Shown: in pieces, positions 6,701 to 13,871 of the stretch | Layout of the letters: the number at the start of each line of letters is the position of its first letter | Position numbering within the stretch: the stretch's first letter is position 1 | Assembly: GCA_015489185.1 (NCBI GenBank) | Contig: WGAE01000237.1 | Span: forward strand, 1 to 14,036 | Direction: 5' to 3' | Origin: Campylobacterales bacterium | GTDB lineage: Bacteria > Campylobacterota > Campylobacteria > Campylobacterales > QNZT01 | DNA: 14,036 nucleotides | Made by a program: the position numbers and the translations under genes | The notes under the pieces: model-generated | Told to the model about the DNA's origin: nothing | Seen by the model: the letters and a program-made list of their open reading frames with translations, nothing else | Databases searched by the model: none

Positions 6701-7942
6701 ATGAGCGACAAGCGGATTGAGTCGGTAAAGAGGCTTTTCACTTCCAAAAGTGCAAAAGTGGACACAAACAGAGGTGAGGCGTACTATCAGGCGCTTTATG
6801 ATCGTTGCCGGGAGCGACTTGATGCATTGCGCAAGTTGCCCCCGGTCAGCAACAGGGTCGATCTGAAAAATGCGATTTTCGATGAGGGATTTGATCGGAG
6901 GGATTTTCTAAAGTGGGCATCCGCAACAACCGCGATGCTGATGCTTCCCGCGTCGTTTACCCCGCTTGTCGCCGAAGCTGCGGAGCTAATGAACCGCGTG
7001 CCGGTAATCTGGATTGAGCTTCAGGATTGTGCGGGTAATTCCGAAGCGTTATTGCGAAGTGACGGACCGAAGATCGATGAGATTGTACTTGATATCATCT
7101 CTCTGGAGTTTCATGAAACATTGATGGCGCCCTCGGGTCATCAGGCAGAGAAGCAGCTTGAAGATGCCGTAGAGACATTCAAAGGGAAATATCTGCTCTT
7201 TGTCGAAGGATCTGTCCCACGGGGCATCGACGGTCATTTTGGTACAATCGGCGCCAAAGCGGAGACATTCGAAGAGCATCTGCTCAGACTCTCCAAAGAT
7301 GCGGCTGCTGTCGTGGCGGTGGGAAGCTGTGCGACATTCGGTGGTATTCCGGCGGCTGCGCCCAATCCGACCGATGCCGTCGGCGTGATGGAGATGGTCA
7401 AAGGCAAACCGATCATTAACATTCCCGCATGTCCCGCCAACCCGTCCAATATGGTCGGTGTCGTACTGCACTATGTCCTGACCGGTCAGATTCCAGAGCT
7501 TGACTCACTGCTGAGACCGAAGTTCGCATTCGGATATCGTATTCATGACAACTGTGAAAGACGCGCGCACTTCGATGCGGGTGAATTTGTCGAAGAGTGG
7601 GGCGACGAAGGTGCGAAAAACAACTTCTGCCTCTATAAAATGGGATGCAAAGGTCCGATGACCTTCAACAACTGTTCGATCATTCGCTACAACGAAGGGG
7701 TCAACTGGCCGATCGGTGTCGGACGTGGTTGTATCGGCTGTTCGGAGCCCGATTTCTGGGACAAATATGCCTATGAGCGACCGATGGCAAACGCCAACAT
7801 CAAAGCGCCGACGGGCGGTGTGGAGAAGACGGTCGATCAGTTCGGTCTGGGCTTGCTGACGGCGGCGGGTATCGGTATCGGTATTCATGCGGCGGGCAGT
7901 GCGATTTTCGGTAAAAAGAGTGAAGTAGAGGAGGAGGCGTAA
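6701..7942 (+). CDS. hydA: Periplasmic NiFe hydrogenase small subunit with Tat signal and C-terminal anchor
   Basis: Small subunit of the membrane-bound, quinone-reducing group 1 hydrogenase of the Wolinella/Helicobacter type, 413 residues. The start is ATG 6701 because AGGAGG lies at 6690-6695; an in-frame ATG at 6665 has no ribosome binding site and lies in a palindrome. About 65 residues precede the Tat motif RRDFLK (R66, R67), followed by a hydrophobic stretch and a likely signal-peptidase site near VAEA (about residue 93). The mature part begins VIWIELQDCAGNSEALL. Its proximal motif is C110-x-x-N113, where HydA relatives such as that of H. pylori have CTGC. The distal (RIHDNC, FCLYKMGC) and medial (NNC, GCIGCSEP) cluster motifs look complete. 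A glycine- and isoleucine-rich segment near the C-terminus (LGLLTAAGIGIGIHAAG) is the probable membrane anchor next to HydC. Followed by hydB after one base. Confidence 0.94.
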   Translation: MSDKRIESVKRLFTSKSAKVDTNRGEAYYQALYDRCRERLDALRKLPPVSNRVDLKNAIFDEGFDRRDFLKWASATTAMLMLPASFTPLVAEAAELMNRVPVIWIELQDCAGNSEALLRSDGPKIDEIVLDIISLEFHETLMAPSGHQAEKQLEDAVETFKGKYLLFVEGSVPRGIDGHFGTIGAKAETFEEHLLRLSKDAAAVVAVGSCATFGGIPAAAPNPTDAVGVMEMVKGKPIINIPACPANPSNMVGVVLHYVLTGQIPELDSLLRPKFAFGYRIHDNCERRAHFDAGEFVEEWGDEGAKNNFCLYKMGCKGPMTFNNCSIIRYNEGVNWPIGVGRGCIGCSEPDFWDKYAYERPMANANIKAPTGGVEKTVDQFGLGLLTAAGIGIGIHAAGSAIFGKKSEVEEEA

Positions 7943-7943
7943 G

Positions 7944-9836
7944 ATGAGTGAAAACAATACCACACAACAAGTCACGGAAGAGAAGAAGGTGAACCCTGAA
8001 AAGACGGTTGCGGCAGAGGCAAACGAGGCAACAACGCAAAAGGCAGAAGCGCCTGCCGCCAAACCCGCTGCAAAAAAAGGGAAAAAACATATCATCGTCG
8101 ATCCGATTACACGGATTGAGGGGCATTTGCGTATCGAAGCGATTATCGACGAGAACAATCAAATTGTCGATGCCTACAGCTCCTCGACGATGTTTCGGGG
8201 TATCGAGACGATTCTCAAAGGCAGAGATCCCAGAGACTGCGGTCTGATGGCAATGCGCATCTGCGGTGTCTGTACCGGTACGCACTATCAGCGAAGTATC
8301 GAAGCGGTGGAGGATGCTTTCAAGATCACGATTCCCAAAAACGCCAGACTTGTACGTAATCTGATCCAGGGAGCCCTATATGTACATGATCACCTGGTAC
8401 ATTTTTACCATCTGCACGCACTCGATTTTGTCGATGTCCTCTCCGCAACCAAAGCCGATCCGGCAAAAGCTGCCGAAGAAGCGGCGAAGTGGGCAAAAGT
8501 AGCGGGATATAAGCCATATATGTCCGGAGCGGCGGATTTCAAAGCGGTACAAGATCGTGTGATCAAATTTGCAAAGCAGGGAAGACTGGGAATTTTCGGT
8601 AACGGCTACTGGGGTAACAAACACTATAAACTTACTCCAGAACAAAATCTGATCGGTGTGGCGCACTATCTCAAAGCGCTTGATATCCAAAGAGATCTGG
8701 CGAAGATGCAGGCGATCTTCGGCGGTAAAAACCCGCACCCGCAGTCTATTGTCGTGGGCGGTGTGACATGTGTACAGGATATTCAGAATCCGGCGAGAAT
8801 CGCACTCTTCAAGCAACTGCTGCAAGACGGTATGGATTTTGTCAAAGGTGCCTATTTGCCAGATATCTATATGGCGGGAACCGCATATGCGGATGAGGCA
8901 ACCGATAAAGAGGCGACCTACAAAGGTGTAGGCGGTACCGGCGGAGGATTACTGAGTTACATGAGTTACGGCGATTTCAGACTCGACGATACCGGTTTTT
9001 ACAATGCCAAAACCCTTTTCCCTTCTGGTCTGGTGCTTGACGGTGATATTACAAAAGCGTTTGATCTGGATCCTGCCAAAATTACCGAAGATGTCACGCA
9101 CTCTTGGTATGAAGGCGATAAACCGCTTCATCCGTATGACGGAGAAACTATTCCGCACTATACCGGACTGGAGAAGAAAGAGGACGGATACGCCTATCTC
9201 AAAACGGATGAAAAGTACTCATGGATCAAGTCGCCACGTTATGACGGTAAACCTGTTGAAGTGGGACCGCTTGCGCGTATGGTTGTCGGGTATGTCAGGG
9301 GCGATGCACGTATCAAAAAGTATGTGGATAATTTCCTCAAACGCTCCGGATTGCCGATTACAGTACTTTTCTCAACAGTCGGAAGAACCGCGGCGCGTGC
9401 CATCGAAACGGAACTGATGGGTGACGCGATGTTGGAGTGGGTCGATGAACTGGCGAAAAATGTTGCAAGCGGCGACCTCTCTACCTGGACAGAGTTTGAT
9501 TTCGACACAGTTGCGGCAGATACTAAAGGTATGGGGCTTGCCGAAGCGCCGAGAGGTTCACTCGGGCACTGGGTGAAAATCAAAGACGGCAAAGTGACCA
9601 ACTACCAGGCGGTGGTACCATCGACCTGGAACGCCGGTCCACGAGATCATAAAGGACAGATGGGTGCCTATGAAGCGAGTCTGATCGGTACCAAAGTCGC
9701 CAATCCCGAAGAGCCGCTGGAGATTGTGCGTACGATTCACAGTTTCGATCCGTGTATCGCCTGTGCGGTACATGTGCTTGATACCAAAGGCAAAGAGTTA
9801 GCCGTCTATAAAGTCGACCCTAACTGCGCCTTCTAA
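7944..9836 (+). CDS. hydB: Periplasmic NiFe hydrogenase large (catalytic) subunit
   Basis: A 630-residue H2-splitting subunit that partners HydA and crosses the membrane with it by Tat, as it has no signal of its own. The nickel-iron site ligands are C107/C110 in RICGVCTGTH and C604/C607 in DPCIACAVH. After H610 comes a 20-residue tail ending in PNCAF that a maturation protease must remove, as in other group 1 enzymes. The conserved VDPITRIEGHLR starts near residue 51, so about 48 residues rich in Glu, Ala, Lys and Pro (AEAPAAKPAAKKGKK and similar) precede the normal beginning of the protein. This low-complexity extension is unusual and makes the protein longer than H. pylori HydB (about 578, from memory). 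GAGGAGG at 7931-7937, inside the end of hydA, is a strong ribosome binding site for the ATG at 7944. Confidence 0.96.
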   Translation: MSENNTTQQVTEEKKVNPEKTVAAEANEATTQKAEAPAAKPAAKKGKKHIIVDPITRIEGHLRIEAIIDENNQIVDAYSSSTMFRGIETILKGRDPRDCGLMAMRICGVCTGTHYQRSIEAVEDAFKITIPKNARLVRNLIQGALYVHDHLVHFYHLHALDFVDVLSATKADPAKAAEEAAKWAKVAGYKPYMSGAADFKAVQDRVIKFAKQGRLGIFGNGYWGNKHYKLTPEQNLIGVAHYLKALDIQRDLAKMQAIFGGKNPHPQSIVVGGVTCVQDIQNPARIALFKQLLQDGMDFVKGAYLPDIYMAGTAYADEATDKEATYKGVGGTGGGLLSYMSYGDFRLDDTGFYNAKTLFPSGLVLDGDITKAFDLDPAKITEDVTHSWYEGDKPLHPYDGETIPHYTGLEKKEDGYAYLKTDEKYSWIKSPRYDGKPVEVGPLARMVVGYVRGDARIKKYVDNFLKRSGLPITVLFSTVGRTAARAIETELMGDAMLEWVDELAKNVASGDLSTWTEFDFDTVAADTKGMGLAEAPRGSLGHWVKIKDGKVTNYQAVVPSTWNAGPRDHKGQMGAYEASLIGTKVANPEEPLEIVRTIHSFDPCIACAVHVLDTKGKELAVYKVDPNCAF

Positions 9837-9846
9837 GGAGCCGACG

Positions 9847-10587
9847 ATGCAAAAAAAAGGGTATAAAAACGTCAAACGGATGACCGCCTCGATGCGGATC
9901 ATCCACTGGGTTAATGCCATCTCGATGGTAGTTGCTGTGATCACGGGGCTCTATATTGCAGAGCCTTATTATCAGACACTCATCGCCGAACCGGCAGTTG
10001 ATAAGTATGTCATGGCGTGGAATCGATGGGGGCATTTCATCGTCGCGATCATTTTCGACGTGACATCGGTGATCGTGGCGTATCTTTATTTCTTTTCGCG
10101 CTTTGAAAAGCCGATACTAAAACTGTTACCGACACCCAAAAATATCAAAGAGTTTTTCGAGGTGCTTTTTAATCTGCTCACTTTCAACAGACGAAAAAGC
10201 TTCGACTCTTCACACAGCGACAGTTTCAATACGGTCTATTTTACGATCTTCCACCTGCTGCTGGCTTGGATGCTCTTTACCGGTTTGCAACTCTATGTGC
10301 ACGGTTTGGAGTCCGGACAGAGCAGTATCGGTACCTGGTGGCCTGCGATGCTGCATATGGTAACGGACTGGACAATTCCTGTCAGTAGTATGCTTGTCGG
10401 TACGACTGCCATGCCGAATCTGATGGATGTGCGTATTGTGCACCATATCACGATGTGGCTCATTCTGGTATGGGTCGTTTTTCATATCTACTATCAGGTA
10501 TGGCGCACGATCTTCTGGCAGGAGGGCGATATCGCGATTGTGTTCGGCGGGAGTAAATTTGTGCCCGAAAAAGAGGAATCAAAATGA
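9847..10587 (+). CDS. hydC: Hydrogenase di-haem cytochrome b subunit
   Basis: A 246-residue inner-membrane protein with four hydrophobic helices, at about residues 18-38, 64-85, 128-150 and 199-218. It anchors HydA/HydB and carries electrons from the small subunit to menaquinone. Candidate haem ligands are H20 (IIHWVNAIS), H63 (RWGHFIV), H199 or H200 (HHITMW) and H213 (VFHIYYQ). The 43- and 14-residue spacings match the H25/H67 and H186/H200 pairs that I recall for Wolinella HydC. AAGGAG at 9835-9840 overlaps the hydB stop codon and serves the ATG at 9847. The stop codon is the first part of the stem-loop at 10585-10612. Confidence 0.95.
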   Translation: MQKKGYKNVKRMTASMRIIHWVNAISMVVAVITGLYIAEPYYQTLIAEPAVDKYVMAWNRWGHFIVAIIFDVTSVIVAYLYFFSRFEKPILKLLPTPKNIKEFFEVLFNLLTFNRRKSFDSSHSDSFNTVYFTIFHLLLAWMLFTGLQLYVHGLESGQSSIGTWWPAMLHMVTDWTIPVSSMLVGTTAMPNLMDVRIVHHITMWLILVWVVFHIYYQVWRTIFWQEGDIAIVFGGSKFVPEKEESK

Positions 10588-10612
10588 TGTGAAGGGCTTT
10601 GCCCTCGCATCA
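10585..10612 (+). terminator. Stem-loop at the hydC-hydD junction, attenuator or stability element
   Basis: TGATG (10585-10589) pairs with CATCA (10608-10612). T10590-G10607 and G10591-C10606 follow, A10592 is bulged, and AGGGC (10593-10597) pairs with GCCCT (10601-10605) around a TTT loop. It includes the hydC stop codon. There is no run of T after it (AAATTTATGAAATA), so full termination is doubtful. It could lower expression of hydD and hydE relative to hydABC or protect the 3' end of the structural-gene message. Confidence 0.5.
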
Positions 10613-10681
10613 AAATTTATGAAATATTGACGGGTGGTGCCCGGGGCTTTATCCGTTAGTATTTCCGAAAGGAAGAGGCTT

Positions 10682-11230
10682 TTGAAAAAATGCGCGATTG
10701 TCGGCATCGGCAATATTATGTTCTGTGATGACGGACTGGGTGTTTACGCTGCCGAATTTATACGTCGTAACTTTATTATACCTCCAAAATTTGATATCTT
10801 CGACGGCGGCACGCTTGGCTTTGGCATGATGACACTGTTTCAGGAGTATGAAACGATCGTGATCCTGAGCACCACCTCCGAAGGAGAGAGCGGCGATCTG
10901 TTTCATTTCTCCAAAGAGGAACTCCTTGCACAGGGTACGGTCCGACAGAGTGCCAACGAAGTGGAAGTGGCGCAGATGCTTGAAATATGCTCGATTCTCG
11001 AAGATGACGAGATGGCGCAAATAGAGATCGTGGCGATGCATCCGGGAGATATCGTACCTGTTGAAACCAGTCTGACTCCGATTGTTAAAGAAGCGTTTCC
11101 GCTCATGATCGAAAAAACCCTTGAGGTACTGCGACTGCACCAGATCGATCTTCGTCCTCGTAAAACGCATATATCTCTCGATGCAATCATTGAAGATTAC
11201 GCCCATCCGCGGCAATCGGCAACTCTGTAA
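10682..11230 (+). CDS. hydD: HydD, hydrogenase maturation protease family (M52), probably altered active site
   Basis: A 182-residue member of the HybD/HyaD/HydD endopeptidase family. Family members bind the nickel of the immature large subunit and then cut off its C-terminal tail in the cytoplasm. The opening KKCAIVGIGNIMFCDDGLGV and the segment IFDGGTLG are classic. However, aligned to E. coli HybD, whose nickel ligands are E16, D62 and H93, this protein has D17, S63 (in ILSTTS) and N92 (in SANEVEV). The alignment is fixed by the GIGN and DGG motifs with a constant offset of one and needs no gaps. The start is TTG 10682, preceded by AAAGGAAGAGG (10668-10678); a start at 10634 would add residues unlike the family. 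It sits about 95 bases after hydC, beyond a stem-loop. Family membership is firm; activity as a protease is uncertain. Confidence 0.88.
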   Translation: MKKCAIVGIGNIMFCDDGLGVYAAEFIRRNFIIPPKFDIFDGGTLGFGMMTLFQEYETIVILSTTSEGESGDLFHFSKEELLAQGTVRQSANEVEVAQMLEICSILEDDEMAQIEIVAMHPGDIVPVETSLTPIVKEAFPLMIEKTLEVLRLHQIDLRPRKTHISLDAIIEDYAHPRQSATL

Positions 11231-11257
11231 AAAATCATTTGAGATAGAAAGGCATAC

Positions 11258-13177
11258 GTGTATTTTATATTTGAAATCATCTTTCAAAGTGACAAAAGTT
11301 ACCTCTTCGATCTGATCGAAGCGTTGGCGAAACAAGGCGGTATTGATATTGAGATCGGGTTTGCGGATGAAAAGATTGTGCTTGTTTGCAAAAGAGACGA
11401 TCCCAAACTCGAATCCTTCATGAAACTGCTGGAAACCTCGCTGCCCGCATCGATCTATCTCAAAAGTAGCCGTCACGCTTTGAGTGACGAAAAGCCGCAG
11501 ATTAAATCATTACAGCCCAATAGATTGCCGCTCGATCTCTCGCTCTGTCCCACCTGTCAGAAAGAGATGTTCGATGTCTCCAGCCGCCGTTACTACTATC
11601 CGTTCACTTCATGTAACGCATGCGGCGGCAGACACGCTTTTCTGGAGACCTATCCTTTCAGACGCGAGCACAGCGTTATGAAGTTCATGAAACCCTGTGC
11701 GGCGTGTGAAGAGGAGCTGCATGCCAATCCGTTGCGTAAAGATTACCCGCTTATTTCTTGCATAGAGTGCGGGATTCCCCTTCGGATGGTAGATAAAAAG
11801 AGTGAGCGCTACGCCAACGATAAAGGTACTTACCGCACCCTCTTTGAAGTGAGTGCCAGAGCAATCGCCAAAGGTAAAACCGTTGTCTTGAAGACACTGC
11901 ACGGCTATCGGAAATTTTACAAACCCGAAGGCAAAACCAATCCTGAGGCGATCCTCTTTATCGCCGATGTCAATGCGCTGAACAGACACCTCATGATGGT
12001 TGTGCAGGAGTTCAACGCGTTGCTCTCCATCGAACGTCCGCTGCTGCGCATCGCCACCAAAAGTGACGAAGCCAAAGCACACTTTGGCAGCAGTGTCTGG
12101 ACGAAGTATCCCGATGACGGGATGAGCATGCTGCTGGCACGGGAGTTGATCAATGCCGGGCTGGAGTATATCGTCTATGAGCCGTGTGACGAGGGAGAGG
12201 ATGCCGACTTTCTGGTCGATTTTGACTTGCCCGTAACGCCGCAAAAAGATTTCAGACTCTTTATCAATCAGGATACTTTTCTGCTCATCGACGGGGAGCG
12301 TTCGATTTTCCCGCAGCTGGTTCGGGAGGGGAAACATGGTAGAGTGAGCGTCGCCGCCGGACTGGTCTGTGTCGATACCGAAGCGGGCAAGATCATAGAC
12401 AAACCGGTGCATTTTGCCAAAATCCCCGCCAGAGAGGTCTATGTGGCGGAGGGTGAAAAGGTGGTACCGGAAAACGCGAAAATATTTCCCGTCGCCAAAG
12501 CGGCGATGTTCAGCGTCCTCGCCGAACACGACAAACTTCATGAAAGTGCCGTAGGTGTGCATTTCGACGACAGGCTGCATTTTCTCTACTATAACCGAAA
12601 AGAGGTGATCGACGTCGTACCGCCAAGAGCGTTTGAGGCGGACAATCTCTTTGCGCGTATTGCCGAACTTCGGGAAGGATCGGACAGACTGGTTGAAAAT
12701 TTCCGTGCAAAATATCCCGCACTTTACCAGCGACTCGACAATCTCAGCGGCGAAGTCGATCTCTTCAAAGTGACCGCCATACTACTGGAGCTGGAGAATG
12801 AGAGTTTCGACGGCATCTCGGAGATGGCGCTCAGTTTTCTGGGCAAAGGCGGCATGCAGATCGACACCAAAATAGAGGACAACCGCTTCAACGACTACGC
12901 CTTTCTCGCGTCAATTATGAGTTTCAAACTCAGCGGCGCCGAACAGCCGATACTCTGCTACAGCATCTACGAGAGCTTCGGTGACTACATCGCAGATATC
13001 GTCACACAACTGATGGATAAAACCAAAGCCCCCACACTCACCCTCAGCGGCGCTACCTTCGCGAACCAATCCCTCTGGGGCAGAATCCAACGCAATCTGG
13101 CACTCAAAAAACCGCTTTTGAATAAAAACTACCCGATTGGAAAGGAGAACAGCGTGTACGGGGCGCAGTTTTTGTGA
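11258..13177 (+). CDS. hydE: HydE, HypF-related hydrogenase maturation protein (not the FeFe radical-SAM HydE)
   Basis: A 639-residue protein matching the HydE of Wolinella and Helicobacter, which is required for hydrogenase activity there. It follows the plan of the carbamoyltransferase HypF. Residues 1-80 resemble an acylphosphatase fold but lack VQGVGFRP. Next come two HypF zinc fingers, C97/C100 with C119/C122 and C147/C150 with C168/C171. Residues about 190-330 look like a worn YrdC domain, and the C-terminal part like a worn Kae1 domain. Where HypF has the metal-binding HHHAH before a conserved LAEH, this protein has AKAAMF (413-418), and DGTGYG is replaced by DDRLHF (437-442). So the zinc fingers persist while catalytic motifs are gone, suggesting a scaffold or accessory role. 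The start is GTG 11258 with GAAAGG at 11247-11252, 27 bases after hydD. Confidence 0.85.
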   Translation: MYFIFEIIFQSDKSYLFDLIEALAKQGGIDIEIGFADEKIVLVCKRDDPKLESFMKLLETSLPASIYLKSSRHALSDEKPQIKSLQPNRLPLDLSLCPTCQKEMFDVSSRRYYYPFTSCNACGGRHAFLETYPFRREHSVMKFMKPCAACEEELHANPLRKDYPLISCIECGIPLRMVDKKSERYANDKGTYRTLFEVSARAIAKGKTVVLKTLHGYRKFYKPEGKTNPEAILFIADVNALNRHLMMVVQEFNALLSIERPLLRIATKSDEAKAHFGSSVWTKYPDDGMSMLLARELINAGLEYIVYEPCDEGEDADFLVDFDLPVTPQKDFRLFINQDTFLLIDGERSIFPQLVREGKHGRVSVAAGLVCVDTEAGKIIDKPVHFAKIPAREVYVAEGEKVVPENAKIFPVAKAAMFSVLAEHDKLHESAVGVHFDDRLHFLYYNRKEVIDVVPPRAFEADNLFARIAELREGSDRLVENFRAKYPALYQRLDNLSGEVDLFKVTAILLELENESFDGISEMALSFLGKGGMQIDTKIEDNRFNDYAFLASIMSFKLSGAEQPILCYSIYESFGDYIADIVTQLMDKTKAPTLTLSGATFANQSLWGRIQRNLALKKPLLNKNYPIGKENSVYGAQFL

Positions 13178-13179
13178 TA

Positions 13180-13188
13180 TGGTATAAT
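13180..13188 (+). promoter_or_regulatory. Extended -10 promoter of the toxin-antitoxin pair
   Basis: TGGTATAAT matches the extended -10 consensus TGnTATAAT exactly. No -35 box is needed or seen. Transcription would start near 13195, about 20 bases before the ATG at 13217, which supports that start over the ATG at 13187. Confidence 0.6.
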
Positions 13189-13216
13189 GGTAAAAAATGT
13201 TTTCGGGAGCAGCTTC

Positions 13217-13507
13217 ATGACGAAAGAAGAGATTCTTGAACTGTTGAATAAACATAAAGCCTATATCCAAAAGACCTATGAAGTAGAGAAAATCGGACTC
13301 TTCGGCAGTTATGCCAGAGATAATGCAAACGAAGAGAGTGATATTGACATCTACGTCGAGTTTAAGCACAATACCTATAGAAATCTTGCAGGACTGTGGG
13401 TCTATCTGGAGGAACTTTACCACAAAAAAGTAGATTTGGTGCATAAACACAAAAGAGCCAAAGGTGCTATCTTTGAAGCGATTCAGAATGAGGTGATCTA
13501 TGGATAA
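13217..13507 (+). CDS. mntA: Minimal nucleotidyltransferase antitoxin (MntA type)
   Basis: A 96-residue minimal nucleotidyltransferase. The signature is GLFGSYARDNANEESDIDI, with G30-S31 and the metal-binding pair D42/D44, and the third acidic residue is D73 in KKVDLV. In studied pairs, such as MntA/HepT of Shewanella, the enzyme adds AMP to a tyrosine of the partner HEPN toxin and so neutralises it. The ATG at 13217 was preferred over 13187, because the latter lies inside the -10 element and the former has GGGAG (13205-13209) in front. It overlaps the HEPN gene by 8 bases. GC content is visibly lower than in hydE, which suggests a separate origin. Confidence 0.9.
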   Translation: MTKEEILELLNKHKAYIQKTYEVEKIGLFGSYARDNANEESDIDIYVEFKHNTYRNLAGLWVYLEELYHKKVDLVHKHKRAKGAIFEAIQNEVIYG

Positions 13508-13871
13508 GGCAACGACCGAAGAGTTGCTTGCGTTTATACTGGAGAGTATTGTGTTAATTCAAAATAGGTTTGCACATATCACATGCAGTGATGATTTCAT
13601 GAAAGATGAAGCGGGACTGACACAACTCGATGCTATTGTTATGCGAGTACAGGCGATTGGTGAGGCATTGAAAAATTTGGATAAAAGAGAAAGAAAATTT
13701 TTACTGGAAGTGGCAGATGCAAGATACTGGAGTGAAATTATCAAAGCCAGGGATTTTATCTCCCATCACTATATGGACTTGAATGCTGAAATCATTTTTG
13801 ATCTCTGTACAAACGAACTGGGAGAACTGGAAGATAAGATTATCAGATTGAAAAAGCTATTGCAACATTGA
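13500..13871 (+). CDS. hepT: HEPN-domain toxin (HepT-like, DUF86 family)
   Basis: A 123-residue, helix-rich protein with the HEPN ribonuclease motif R-x4-H-x-Y: R84, H89 and Y91 in RDFISHHY. It lies directly after, and overlaps by 8 bases, an MNT gene, the standard arrangement of type VII HepT/MntA toxin-antitoxin pairs. The toxin cleaves RNA (tRNA in studied cases) and is silenced by AMP addition at the motif tyrosine, which is present here. Some pairs have the toxin first; here the antitoxin leads. The base row at 13681 is only about 32% GC against about 52% in the hydE row at 12721. Its stop codon overlaps the likely TTG start of hypF by four bases. Confidence 0.9.
   Translation: MDKATTEELLAFILESIVLIQNRFAHITCSDDFMKDEAGLTQLDAIVMRVQAIGEALKNLDKRERKFLLEVADARYWSEIIKARDFISHHYMDLNAEIIFDLCTNELGELEDKIIRLKKLLQH

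Noticed and set aside
11609..12580. Long open frame on the minus strand (323 codons) inside hydE
   Set aside because: It mirrors the codon use of hydE, has no recognisable domain and no separate promoter or ribosome binding site that I can see. The same holds for minus-strand frames at 10649-11476, 3181-3810 and 7505-8158.
11258..13177. HydE as the FeFe-hydrogenase radical-SAM maturase of the same name
   Set aside because: There is no CxxxCxxC radical-SAM motif. The cysteine pattern is that of HypF zinc fingers.
13187..13216. ATG at 13187 as the antitoxin start
   Set aside because: It lies within the TATAAT of the extended -10 element, and residues before 13217 are outside the usual MNT domain.
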